A stretch of 64,000 nt of DNA from Apostichopus japonicus. Its lineage: Eukaryota > Echinodermata > Holothuroidea > Aspidochirotida > Stichopodidae. This document shows positions 36,401 to 50,129 of this stretch, piece by piece. Location of the stretch: assembly GCF_037975245.1 (NCBI RefSeq), contig NC_092580.1:1521501-1585500 (forward strand), written 5' to 3'. The notes below the pieces were generated by a model. It saw only the letters and a program-made list of their open reading frames with translations, had not been told where the DNA came from and searched no databases. Position 1 is the first letter of the stretch, and each line of letters starts with the position of its first letter. Both the position numbers and the translations under genes were made by a program.

Positions 36401-39082
36401 CATTTTTGTTAGCATTTTTAGGGGTAGAAGCAATTGATTTTCTTTGTTCTGCATTTCATTAAAAGTCAATATTTCATCGGTAATCTTGAAAACTGTTTGT
36501 CACTCTAGGATCAGCTGTTTTCTGCCCACAAGGCCATAAAGAATAGACGATTGTTGTGGCATGGAACAAATGTTGCTGTTGTAGCTGCCATCTTGAAGTC
36601 TGGGCTTCGAATAATGCCCCATTCTGGGGGAAGAGTTGGAAGGGGGATCTACTTTGCCTCTGAGCACAGCAAATCTGCAGGTTATGGTAAGATTATTGTT
36701 TTATACTTGCATTATCTGTGTGCAAAATGAGTCATTTGATGAATTTATTTACTTCTATCAAGATGATTCAACTGCATCTTGGTATTTTATATGGGTGTTG
36801 CTTTTAATACGGCAAATCATTATGATATCACATTTTAATATTACATTATGAGCTTATAAAGTTGTTTGTGTCATTTGTTGATGGTGTTAAATATGTAAAA
36901 TTCAGAAAAGTCAGCCTATGTACAAGAAGGGTTCCATACTGTCCTCAATCCATGACAATGTGTTACATCTAATAAGTAGTAATGAAATGATTGTATCAAA
37001 AGCACTCTTTGGTTCCCTTCTGAAAGCAAAGGAACCTTTGTAGTCACCTCGTCATCGTGTGTGTGTACATGTGTGTGACGCTTTTGTTGTATGCACGATA
37101 ACGATAAGGGAATGATTGATCAATGCCATACTTGATGGGTGGTGGTTGGGTGGTCAAGAATGAGTTGATGAACCTTATTGAATTTGGTGCTCATATCATG
37201 AATATTGATGAGATCACAGGGTCAAATGTCAATATATTCAAATTGCAATAACTTGGCAACCAAAGTTGGAGTTTCTTCAAACTGGTATAATAAAAACATG
37301 GTGTTAGGCTACCACATGGTCGAAGATTCATATTTCTTAATCTTTGATATTCCTGTTTATTTATTAATACTGGTGATAAACAAATGGAATGAAAACACTG
37401 CCCATGTATTTTAATGTAAGCAAATGTGATCCAATGAAACATTCAATGGTTTGGCTATAGATTACTGTTTAAGTGCTGCACTGATGATACCACTATACCT
37501 TGTGTTGAGAATATTTGCAATTTCTAGCCAGTTTGCCTTGTTTTGCCGAAGGCAAAATAAATCTACCTGTGGTTGCATGTTTGTGTGTGCAGCACAGGTG
37601 CACTTCTTTTCATTCAGCATGAGGACTCGAACAAAGGTAGTCCTCAGATGTTGTTTGAAAAGAATCACCCATCAGAAGAATTCTATTGTTAAGCGATATT
37701 GTTAGGGTACATGGATTAAACAATGGAAAAACAATAGGGTCCTAACTCGGAATGTGTGTGTGACATCTTCGCTTGTAAACTAACTCCAAAAGCACATGGT
37801 GGTTCAGTTACATTCTTGGTATTCAGTTGAATCTTAGTAAGTACAAGAACCTTGTAGTTATCTGTGTTGGTCAAATGTCATTGTAAGATCACCAAGGTCA
37901 AAGTCTTAATAACTTGTAAACCCTATTCCTTCAAAATCAAACTTTGCATCAACTTCAAACTCAGTATTGGATACAACTTAGTGAGTACTGGGTACAAAAA
38001 AACCTGTTGTCTTGCATGTGAATCATCATTTGATGTCACCAAATGTGAAATGTCTGAAAGCTTTATAAAATCTACAACTTAAAAATAAAGCTTGAGCATT
38101 ATACTTGTAATGTAGATGCATGTTATTAAGTACTGTATAAGACCCTTGTATGCACAGTTTACATTAAATGTTCACACAGAAAGTACAGCAAGGAATCACT
38201 AATCCTGTTGACTTTCCGGTTGTATGCATCTGTTGAATGTAGCAATAGTTAAGTTAAAAAACTTTGTGTCAAAAGATATGTTTCGTATTTGATTACTGGT
38301 CAGCCACAGAGTACAGATGAATTTGTGGGTTCATGCTATTAAGAAACATGAGTGGGGGGAGTGGGTACTCTAGTGGGTATTTAAACCCTTTTAATGCTAA
38401 AACAGGACATTATTTGATCTGATACAACATTAACTACTATAATCTGCTCTATTTTAGTTGGCTGCACAAACAAAGGAGTTGGCATTATGTTTCTGAACGA
38501 AGTTGCTCTTGGTAAAGAACATCACATCTCCCGTGATGACTCAAGTTTGCGGATAGCACCAAGTGGGTACGATAGCATCATTGCTAAAGGGCAGCAAGAA
38601 CCAGGTAAGAATCTACTCTGATGCTTAAAGCCAACATCCATTATGAAGTCATAATGATTTGCTCCACTTTGGAATGCAGCCTGTCCCATTTCTAATTGCA
38701 TTTATGGAAGAAAATATATGAAGCTTTGTCAGGAGATTTAGCACATGCAATCAGGACACAGTGAGATTCCCATTAAAACCAAGAGACTCTCCTAAAACTG
38801 TCAATGTTGGCAAGCCTGGTAGCAGAATGTATGTCTAGATCTCTGCCACTCTGTGCAACACTTATAAACCATAATGTTTGTCTTATTTCTTTATTATTCT
38901 GCTTATTAGATCCTCTGAAGGACACTACTCTGACAATTGATGGAAATGAAATCAAGGTACCCCAGGGTAAACCAGTGAGGCAGCAGCAGTTTATGCACAG
39001 CTCATTTTGGCAGAGTGAATACCTCATTTACAAAGAGAGCCAAAACAGAATTCGTTATCTCCTTCAGTTTAAATTGTATTAG
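27480..39082 (+). CDS. PARP3: Protein mono-ADP-ribosyltransferase PARP3, complete, 11 coding exons, 531 aa
   Basis: Coding exons: 27480-27665, 28288-28413, 30440-30634, 30868-31000, 31535-31758, 33437-33499, 33992-34084, 35211-35288, 36509-36686, 38458-38604, 38910-39082. All introns are GT-AG and phases agree; total 1596 nt. Residues 1-60 are a lysine-rich, probably disordered tail. Residues about 63-165 are the WGR domain (W101-G102-R103), about 170-310 the helical regulatory domain with DVKKMPLG, and about 320-531 the ART catalytic domain. The triad is H384 (LLWHGTN), Y414 (GIYFAS) and E511 (QSEYLIY). The C-terminus ends in the ESQNRIRYLL stretch, as in vertebrate PARP3, and the length is near the family's 530-540. 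It lacks the zinc fingers of PARP1. In the family it is a nuclear enzyme activated by DNA breaks that mono-ADP-ribosylates repair factors and DNA ends and supports non-homologous end joining. ATG chosen as the first in frame after the acceptor. Confidence 0.97.
28748..29559. mobile_element. hAT-like MITE in PARP3 intron 2, 812 bp
   Basis: Ends are TAGGGATGCA at the left and TGCATCCCTA at the right, a terminal sequence well known from hAT elements. Flanking 8-mers AAAAAAAT (28740-28747) and GAAAAAAT (29560-29567) differ at one base, fitting a decayed 8-bp duplication. Left arm is rich in CCGGCCGG; right arm has matching ATCCGG phrases. No transposase. Confidence 0.75.
31129..31277 (+). other. 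Possible alternative last exon of PARP3
   Basis: Inside intron 4 an acceptor-like TTGCATCCAG is followed at 31129 by a frame open for 48 codons to TAG at 31275-31277. It is in the phase needed after exon 4 (phase 1). Use of it would end the protein after the regulatory domain starts, without the catalytic domain. Chance openness is possible at this length, and no close AATAAA was seen. Confidence 0.25.
32170..32335. mobile_element. Hairpin MITE-like element in PARP3 intron 5
   Basis: The two 45-bp ends are inverted copies: left GGTTAATCAACGGTCTAGCG, right CGCTAGACCGTTGATCAACC, with further matches through GTTACTCACA and TTAATGCAC. The short centre holds GAGGGCGGAGCCCGAG, itself palindromic. 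A partial relative (CATTACTCACAGGATTAA) lies at 32443-32463. Confidence 0.75.
32590..32780 (-). mobile_element. Truncated 3' end of a Penelope-like element
   Basis: Contains CTGACGTTTCGTTATCCTAG and CAGGATCTTCTTCAAAGGCT, a terminal phrase I associate with Penelope-like elements, followed by a stretch shared with 40781-40840 (GGTGAACACAAA, GGATGTAAGAGG, TAGTAGACAAGGGATGGA). It sits in PARP3 intron 5. Confidence 0.6.
34085..38457. other. PARP3 introns 7-9, mostly unremarkable
   Basis: Large introns (34085-35210, 35289-36508, 36687-38457) without extra exons that I can support. They hold scattered AAGGTCA-type phrases (near 34255, 34815, 36010, 37225, 37870), related in style to the array at 50.1 kb, and one GTGTTAGGCTACCACATGG phrase near 37300 similar to the 25.5-kb repeats. 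Confidence 0.45.
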
Positions 39083-40580
39083 CCGATGGTTCAAGACAAC
39101 AAGTCTTGTATTGTATATCATTTCATTGCATGTAAGTTGAAAAATGTTTAGAACTAAATGGATTTTTTTTTTTTTTTTTTTTTTGGGCATCATTTTTGGA
39201 AATTACAGTTAGATCTATCTTGACCTTTTGTGATTTTATTATCTTACTTTTTATGAAATTTTGAAGGAAGAAAAATAATACCAATTAATTAGATAAGAAC
39301 TACACTGTTCTTTTTTTGGCATCATTGTTTGAAATTACAGTTAGATCTATCTTGGCTTTTTGTGTTTTTATGATCTTACTTTTTATGAAATATTGAAGGA
39401 AGAAAAATAATACCAATTAATTAGATAAGAACTACACTGTATTTTGAATTTTCTGCTTGCTTACACAATTATAACATGGAGATAACATGCTTATAGAAAT
39501 AAGTTCTGCTTCTAAATTTATGCTATTTTATTAATGTAGTATCAAAGAAAAATTTATGCAAAGTAATCAAGTGTAACTAAACTTCAATCAATGACTTTGG
39601 TTCTCTGGTGAAGGGAACCTACAATAGGTAGTCCTTGTGACGTTTCATCTTCTCAGCAAGTGGATCAGGAAATGCATTAAACATGCATAAAACCTACCAA
39701 TGAAGAGAAGAATTGTTAGTCAAATATTAAATCTATGACTATGTAATACAAAGGGATCCACATGGCATAGCATGTATGTAAGGGAACCACCAGGCATAGC
39801 ATGTATATGTATATCAGTTCAGCTATGTAGTTTCCTCTGAAAACTTATATTCAGTAAACAGTATACAGGGTGTAGCTTGACTTGCTGCCATTATCCTTGA
39901 TGTGAAAAGATAGCGTGCATTGCAAAATGTTACTAGAATGATGTCTTTCATTTAATAATGACTTCAGTTTTGTTGATATGCCAATAGGCAGATTGTGTTG
40001 TGCTGTCAACCACAACTTGTAGTTTGGTTTTATCTTATGACAAAGTGTTTGTATGTACAGTACTTTTGTTCCTTGTCTGATAGGTGGGTTTACTATCAAG
40101 TGTCATATGTAATAAATTAATATCCACAGTGTTTGACCAGTGGGATGTTTTTAAGAATATCAATAAGGTGTGATTTTAGTATGATGTGTTACCTGCAATC
40201 TATGAATTTGTCTGAAATAGGTATAAATGTGCCAATAATGGAATGTTTCTGAAATTGTATGATATATTCAACGTTATGGGTTATTTGCAAATACTTTGTA
40301 CTGAACTAGGAATTTATCTCTTGTAGTCAATCTGCTGTGATCTATGTGCAATTTTCCAATGATAAACTTTGAAACTTCTATACGGTGTCACTTGTAGTTC
40401 AACTCAATACACATGTAACCTGATGAAGTCTTTTGTCTTTGTCCTATCATTAAAACTTACCTATAGGGCATGTATAAAGGTATAACTTTCTGGATTCAAA
40501 GGGGACATGTTGCATTGTCTTACTGGAATTGTCAGTGTTGACATGTGTGGAAACCTGCACTTGAATCTGAAAAGTATCAT
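39083..40580 (+). other. PARP3 3' UTR and downstream flank
   Basis: Follows the PARP3 stop. A T-run lies at 39165-39184. The first AATAAA I see is at 40111-40116, which would give a UTR of about 1 kb if used. No further gene. Confidence 0.4.
39185..39440 (+). repeat. Tandem duplication of about 127 bp in the PARP3 3' region
   Basis: Two copies of a unit starting GGCATCATT and containing ACAGTTAGATCTATCTTG, TGAAGGAAGAAAAATAATAC and TAGATAAGAACTACACTGT. They are nearly identical, so the duplication is fairly recent. Confidence 0.85.
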
Positions 40581-40759
40581 TTCAGCAGGAGATGGTGTGA
40601 GGGTGCTGCAATGACCTTTCAATAGAGACTGAAAGCTGTTTGCAGAAGCTTCATGTCAAAGGAAAATACTTCATCATCTATGGAAATATTAAAAGGATTG
40701 GTCAGGTGAAAGAAGAAAAACTTAGCATCCTGGTACTTACATTCAGTTCATGTGTGTTG

Positions 40760-41440
40760 AGCAGGGTGAACACAAAAGAGAAGGATGTAAGAGGGTTAGT
40801 AGACAAGGGATGGAGAGAAGAAAGAAACCAACAGGGGGAAGAAGAGAGGTAGGAGATAAACTATAGAGGGACAAAGAGAGGATTAAGGGAAGAGGGTGGG
40901 GAGTAAACTAGAGAAGGAAAAAGACAGAAAAGAGTGGAGAAAAAGAGGTGAAAGAGAGCTACCAAAAGAGTGAGGGGGGTGGGGAGATGGAAGACGGGTT
41001 AGGGAAGGAGAAGAAAGGTTAGTCAAATCCTTCCTGAATAGCGCCCATGAGGTTGAACGGTGCGAAGGCACCCAGTCTCTGAAAGATTCAATCCCCTGTA
41101 GGTATGGTTGGGGAGGTCAAAGTGTTTTCCAACCTGGGTCTCAGTCTTCATGGTGTTGACTGTGGATCTGTGACCATAGAACCGCTTCTTGAGGGTGGTT
41201 TTGGTTTCACAACATACTGGATGGTGCAAACTCTACAAGAGAACAGATATATGACATAAGTGGTTGTGCAAGTGATGTGACCCTTAGTCTTTGTGTGAGT
41301 TGCATGCTGTGGCTGGTGATGGTATTGGATTCAACAATGTGGTGGCTGCAGACGATGCATCTTGAAGTACGATCACATTTGAAACTACCATGCTGAATGG
41401 GTGAAGGGTTAGAAGTTAGAGGCGAAACAGCAGCACGCAC
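40760..41440 (-). pseudogene. Penelope-like element relic with GIY-YIG-type C-terminus
   Basis: On the minus strand, frames at 41440-41207 and 41229-41023 carry HGSFKC..SRCIVCSHHI, then TKTTLKKRFYGHRSTVNTM, then VGKHFDLPNHTYRGLNLSETG. The cysteine cluster followed by a TL-x2-R-F-Y-x-H-R-S segment is typical of the endonuclease end of Penelope-like retroelements. Two frame breaks separate the parts and the reverse transcriptase is absent. 40781-40840 is the 3' non-coding part shared with 32719-32775. 40800-41010 is purine-rich on the plus strand. Confidence 0.7.
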
Positions 41441-42180
41441 AAGAAGGTCTCGTAGGTTGAGGGGTCGTCTGTAGGCGATGATGGGTTCTCCAGGAACAGC
41501 TTGTTGGAGTCTATCTGAAGTGAGGAGAATGTTGTGGTTGTTAGTGGTGATTTACTGAAGAGGAGGATCATGAGAGGTAGACATGTTTTGTACCAAAAGT
41601 GTGAACTAGAAGCTTGAACTTGTCATAGATTTGAACTGAGAAATGTGGATGATGTTTTTCATTCAAATGTACATATGAGGTATTTCTTCAAACTTGGGAT
41701 GCATTGACATAGTGAATACCCTACAGGCGTTTGGGTGTTAGTTATGCTTCTTCCCCTTAAGCAAATTTGGAACCCTGTGTCCAATTTTAAAACAAATTGA
41801 GATGTAAAGAGAAGAACAAATATTTTGCTCTATAGTCTAACTATGACATCAAACCTGTTTGAGTTATGATACATTGTGATAATGCTTAGCATATGGTCTT
41901 TTTCATAAGTCCAAAAAAAATTTGACTATTTGATGTTCCAATCTTGTGCAAATTTGAATCAATATTCATGAAAAATAAAGACCTTCCAAGCCTACAGTCC
42001 ATAACCTAGCTATAGCAAACCATTATAAATACACAACAATGGAGATGAAACTTGATTCTACATCCACACAACACTGCAGTATTCCATGACATTGCCCAAT
42101 CGACTAGCTGCAGTATTTAAATCAGACGTGTATGGCAGGCCAAATGCTCAGTAAAGCGAAAACATAGATTATAGGTAAAA
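41441..42180. other. Non-coding interval
   Basis: May include more of the Penelope-like relic up to about 41600 (TAGGTTGAGGGGTCGTCTGT), otherwise no feature recognised. Confidence 0.35.
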
Positions 42181-42615
42181 AAAGCCCATGTATATTGACC
42201 GATAAAACATGTTTATCAATCTAAAAACCATGTTTATCGACTGATAAACCATGTTCATCGTGCGATAAGCATGGTTTATGTCAATGATAAACCATAATTA
42301 TTGGCTGATAATCATGGTTTTTTCCGAGAAACATGCTTTTTCGAACAATAAACATGGATTTTCAGTGATATTCCAATTTTTGTTTCCGTTAATTCAAGTT
42401 TATCGCTCGATAATCCATGTTTAATGTAAATAATCCGTGTTTTTCAACAGATAAACGGTTTATAGTCGATAAACCCTGTTTATCTCCGAGAAACCAAGTT
42501 TTTCGTCCGATTAACCATGCTTACCGACCGATAAACCCTGTTTATCGACAGATAATTATCTTTAAACATGGTATTTTATCAGTGGAAAAAACATGGTGAA
42601 TCGTCGATAAACCAT
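42180..42615. repeat. Degenerate palindromic tandem repeat, about 21-25 bp period
   Basis: Built from variants of CGATAAACCATGTTTATCG; each unit is close to its own reverse complement. About 17-19 units. It runs into a G-run at 42617-42632. The short open frame here only follows the repeat. Confidence 0.8.
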
Positions 42616-42639
42616 TGGGGGGGGGGGGGGGGCGACTGA

Positions 42640-43200
42640 GGAAAATTTACCGGAACTACTTCCAAAACTCTACATGTTATATTAGTATATATGATAAATA
42701 TTTGGTTCCGAAGCCGCACGTGGGTGAGCCGTACCCAAACTTCGTAAGGTCCCTGCTCTATCTAAAATTAAGAACAATGAAATATGGTCCTGTTATCAGT
42801 GTGAGACTGTTCATTGTGTGCTCAGTGCATTGTTGTTTATCCTGATAAATTCTGCGTTGGAGCTTTTGTTGAATAGAGAGAGGAAAGAGTATCAAATTCA
42901 CAACCCTCTGCGGCACTTCTAAAGTTAGTAATTTTCTGAAAAGTAGGTCAAGTTGTTAACTATTGTACCTTTTACTACACATGGATTAATGGACATCAGA
43001 AAAGTACTTTTTCTGTTATTTTAGTTAGTTATTTTTTATGTCTTTTTATTTATTTATTTATTTATTATATCTTTTATTTATTAATTATATAAGTTTATTG
43101 TATTTTTATCTTTTAACTTATTTAAATAATCTTTTCTTCAATCAAATATCTCTTTATGTTAATTTACATACTTTGCATCCAAGACGACATAGGTGAAAAA
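42640..43200. other. Non-coding interval
   Basis: No protein recognised. A TTTA-rich tract lies at 43040-43080. Confidence 0.4.
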
Positions 43201-43204
43201 TCTA

Positions 43205-43600
43205 TTTAACTTAGTGTGGTGAAATGTTAAGATGTTGGCATGTCATGTTAGGAGTTAACGATTCTTTGAATCCCTTCACCACCTTAAAAAAAAAAAAATT
43301 AAAAAAATACTGTCTTCCAGTATTCTCGTTGATACTTATCGACTATAAATCCTAAAACTAAAGACCAAAAGGCAAGACAAAAAACCCTCTTCCAGTATTT
43401 GACCTCCATCTTCCATATTCATTGACTCTTAGTCCTCATACAAAAACAATTGTCAAAACAAAAGAACTGTCCTACAGCATTTGACCTCGAACATAGAAAC
43501 TTATTGTAGTGAAAAGTTAAGGCTTCTGCATGTCATGTTTGGGGTTCATGATTCATTGAACGTATCCCCTCCACCACATAAAAAGAAATAAATAAATGTT
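43205..43600 (+). repeat. Diverged tandem duplication, about 300-bp period
   Basis: GCATGTCATGTTnGG, GATTC.TTGAA and CCC.TCACCAC phrases recur at 43237-43287 and 43528-43580. Between them about 90-bp units start with TCTTCCAGTATT or TCCTACAGCATT. Confidence 0.6.
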
Positions 43601-44335
43601 AAATATCTCAACAATAAAAAGTTAACAATTTATTTTTTTAACTGGTTACAAAGTTTAATACAAAATTTCATGATGATTGCATATGATGTTTTATCAGCAC
43701 GTTTTGCAGTGCTGCAAATGTCCTCCAACGTGCAAAACCTGCATGGATTTCTCCTAAGATTATCGACAGCCTCCTAGTCTTACCGAACCGAATTCAACGG
43801 CTCTTTTTTGGGCCACCAAATATTCCAGAAAGAGCAGGCTTTCCTATGCAATCTGTGTCTTTGTGTCTATTTTTATATTTATGTTATTTGTACCCATTTT
43901 CATAACATGCATATTCACAAAGGAAGATATCTGTCTCCACTTTGACGGTTTGGTTTATTCACGGTAAGTATTCTCATATATTTAGGAGGGAAACGCTAAA
44001 CTTGCATGCGTTGAACTTTTTTGTATTTGGTTTTTATATATTTATTGATTTTTTGCCCCGATTTAGTCACCACTAAATTAGACAGGGGCGTCATTTCTCA
44101 ATGACGGACCCGGTAATGTCATAAGGAGGGTAAATTGCATGTCGCTCAATGTGAATAGCCTCTTTCGTAACAACTGTTGTACCGATTACTTTAATCAGGC
44201 ATTCTGCAAATCCTATTCGTTTAGATATTAAAGTTACTGAAATTAATTTTCGTCGATTTTAAAAAGTATACTTATACGCGTATACTTTTAAATTTATATA
44301 TAAAAACCTAGACCTATATATACTTTAACAAGTAG
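43601..44335. other. Non-coding interval
   Basis: No recognised gene. A short GCGTATAC/GTATACGC-type palindrome lies near 44268-44290. Confidence 0.4.
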
Positions 44336-44565
44336 CTATAGCTATAACATAGCTATAGCTATAGCTAACATAGCTATAGCTATGCTATAGCTATGCTATA
44401 TGCAAATGCATATGCTCTATATGCATATGCTATATGCATATGCTATATGCATATGCTATATGCATATGCTCTATATGCATATGCTATATGCATATGCTAT
44501 AGCTATGCTATAGCTACATAACATAGCTATAGCTAACATAGCTATAACTTAGCTATAACAAGCTA
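44336..44565. repeat. AGCTAT and GCATATGCTATAT satellites
   Basis: A core of 13-bp GCATATGCTATAT units (44400-44500) is flanked on both sides by AGCTAT hexamer runs, making the whole block nearly a palindrome. Confidence 0.9.
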
Positions 44566-45316
44566 AACGAAGGCTTTCGAAACGGCTCCCGAAAAACGGT
44601 GCCTGCGGCTTCCAGAGGGGCATTCCCAACAACGATGACATCATATCATCTATTCGCGTTACAACTCGTTTTGCTTCAATCTCTTTCATATTGAAGGACC
44701 TTGGCTCATATGCATGGTATCTTCCAGATACATCGAACACTCCCGATAAGCGCTTTCAGTGCCGCCTGAGCCCGTTTTTAACGTAAGTTGTTTTGGACAG
44801 CTCATGTAGGAAATTAAACATTCTGGATATTTATTAGTGCATTGGCAGGTCTTGCAACTATTGCTGGTTTGGTAATATGACTTCATTTACAAACTGGAGC
44901 GCTAGGATCTTAGCGTTCACATGTATACATTCCCTTCTGCAGTTGGTGTACCGTGTAATGTGGAACTAATAACAGATTGCATCATCGGTCTAACGGGGAA
45001 GAAAGGCCTGCTCTTTCTGGAATATTTGCATATTGCACTTACCGCCACAGCCTCTCAGGTCCGAAAACGGTACCCGGCAGATTTCGGTGAAAAGTCTCTG
45101 TAACACTCGAGACATTGTCCCGGTGTGCGAACTTTTACCAGGCGGCTCCGGTGTAGCAGTACAAACTGTCGCAAAGATCCCATATTCAGTCAATACTGTT
45201 CTAGTCTCACTGGGACAGTTTATACTGGATTTACCAGTACGTTTGGTCTCCCCGGACCTGTTGTACAAGGCCAGTTGGTACAGACTGTCACCCCAGACAG
45301 TCACACCCGGCAGCAC
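44549..45316 (-). other. Possible minus-strand exons, unrecognised
   Basis: Two or three open stretches look more protein-like than neighbours. One (45316-45043) ends at a strong donor, GGCG|GTAAGT. Another (44886-44686) is cysteine-rich (CKTCQC). No family recognised and no convincing acceptor, so this may be a gene fragment or chance. Confidence 0.2.
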
Positions 45317-45339
45317 TCCTGCTTTGGGGCGCTAGTCTA

Positions 45340-46895
45340 ACGGGCCACAACGTGAGATTTGAATATTTGAATCCACCAGACATTTTGACCCTCTAAAATC
45401 AGAGAAATCAAGTGCATTTCCAGCTGCGTCACCGGCTTTTATATATAAAAGCACGCAGGCATGCCAAAAGAAAATACAAAAGTTTCTAATAAGTATTTTG
45501 ATTGCTTTTTTTCTTCAATCTCTTTCATCTTGCAAGACCTTTGGTTCTGACGAAACGACCTCGTGTGAAAACGGGAGCCCCCTTTAATAAAACTTAATAA
45601 CAAATACATAAGAAAAAAAAATTAAAGACAAAATAATTATAAAAAAGGTTGTGGGATTCGATAACACTCCCGAAAAGAACCTTTTTCGGGGGCTCACGAA
45701 ATTACGCCCCGTTCTGGACGCCCGTTTGGAATCCGGACCGAAGGGGGGGGGTGGAGTGGCACGGTATGTGCTACTAAACATATTACCATATAATGGGGGG
45801 GGGGGTGGTTAGGTTACCTATTTCATTTTCATGTTGATTTTTATTTGGCAAGTATATGTACATACTAATCTGATACGTCCATTGACAATGAATCAGATCA
45901 TGCACAGAGATATATTTTGGGTTCTATCCACCTGTATCATCAATTTATACCCAGTGATAATGGCACCTTGGTTGTTTCATTACTGTGAGGTAACTTTCGA
46001 TTAAAAACTACAGAAATTTTCGAAGATCTTTCACTGAGTTTAGCTTTTGTAGACTTCAATTGTCATAAAAAATATTCAAGAAAACTTGTTACCTCAACAT
46101 GACTTGCAGTGCATATCAGTCTTTATGATTCACTTAAAATTTGTCTAAGGTGGCTATTTGACTCCTTTTGAGTATGAACCCCTTCCCCAACAGTCCGGTA
46201 ACCAGGCTGGGCCCGGGGGGGGGGGCAACGTCCTCTACTTTCAGACGAGTGTGATCCCACCCCCTTAATATATCCCTCCATCATATGAATATGAGTATTG
46301 TGCCACTCCTTTCACTATTGGTGGGCACCCTTTGCGCGAGTTATTGTATTGGGTGTACCAAGCGAGCGACCTTCAAATATCTACAAAGCGTATATTGTTG
46401 TCAGCAGAAGCGATATGGCTTCTATGTTTACATTTCTGTGGTTCGATTCCTACCTTCGCCTTATGTAAAAAGTTGTACATTTACTTTTAAAACGTGTGGT
46501 AGACAGCTGTGCACCGGCCTTAACGGATTATAGGATTAAATTAGGAATTGCAGAAACTGTCCTGAGGGTCGTTCTACATGATGGGATATTAACAATAGGG
46601 CAATTTATAGATGGACGACCTAAATATTAAAAAATGAAGCTGCTGGTTACTTCATAATAACTATTATATTTTTGTTCTTTTCATGTGCAATCTTGTGGAA
46701 CGAAACGTTAATTAGTTTTATCAGGTGACAACAGTCTGTGTATTTATTTAACTGTATAGGTGGTTATAATATAGATTTTCATTTCGTATTACCAGCACCA
46801 CACTAATAGCGACAAATATTGTGCATAGTCGGATAGGGCTGTTTTCAGGTAGTTCGGTCTTGCAGATTTCTACATGTTGCAGATTGGACGACAAC
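45340..46895. other. Intergenic, repeat-containing
   Basis: Holds the second copy of the dispersed repeat (45866-46005), G-runs at 45745-45752, 45795-45806 and 46216-46226, and a duplicated TTCAATCTCTTTCAT phrase (44675 and 45516). No gene recognised. Confidence 0.4.
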
Positions 46896-49601
<2,706 letters not shown>

Positions 49602-49664
49602 CGACTAAAAAATTACTCAAACAGCTATGAGGTAAATTTATTTTGATATGAAGAATTACAATCA

Positions 49665-49900
49665 TATTTTCGTCAATATGTAGAGAGTTTAACGCCTGTA
49701 ACTCTCCGGTACTTCTCAATAAAGTTATATCTTTCATTTTACTCAGTGTCTCATTGTGAATGGCCAATGGCTTTATACAATAATATTTTCGTCAATATGT
49801 AGAGAGTGTAACGCCTGTAACTTTCCGGTACTTCTCAATAAAGTTATATCTTTCATTTTACTCAGTGTTTCATTGTGAATGGCCAATGGCTATATCAAAA
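49665..49900 (+). repeat. 119-bp tandem duplication spanning the glycosyltransferase poly(A) signal
   Basis: TATTTTCGTCAATATGTAGA starts at 49665 and again at 49784; each copy has CTTCTCAATAAAGTTATATC and GTGAATGGCCAATGGCT. The gene therefore has two equivalent AATAAA signals. Confidence 0.85.
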
Positions 49901-50129
49901 TCATTTAGGAATCGAGCATGCATGCTCGCAGGTCGTACAACATACAGCGAGTGTTGTAGTACGTTGATATTCAGCAAAGAAGGCACTGAGGCGTTTCTTA
50001 TCGATCTTTAAACATTGTAACAAAAATTGTTGAGCTATTATAACCAGAAAGCAAAAATGCATTGTGGTTTCGATGATGTAACAGGAGCAGTTTTCTTCAT
50101 GAATCTGACGTTATATATAGTGATGGTGT

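Noticed and set aside
46285-46533. 82-codon frame beginning with a hydrophobic segment resembling a signal peptide
   Set aside because: No stop-codon or splice context supporting a gene, no family recognised; kept only as intergenic.
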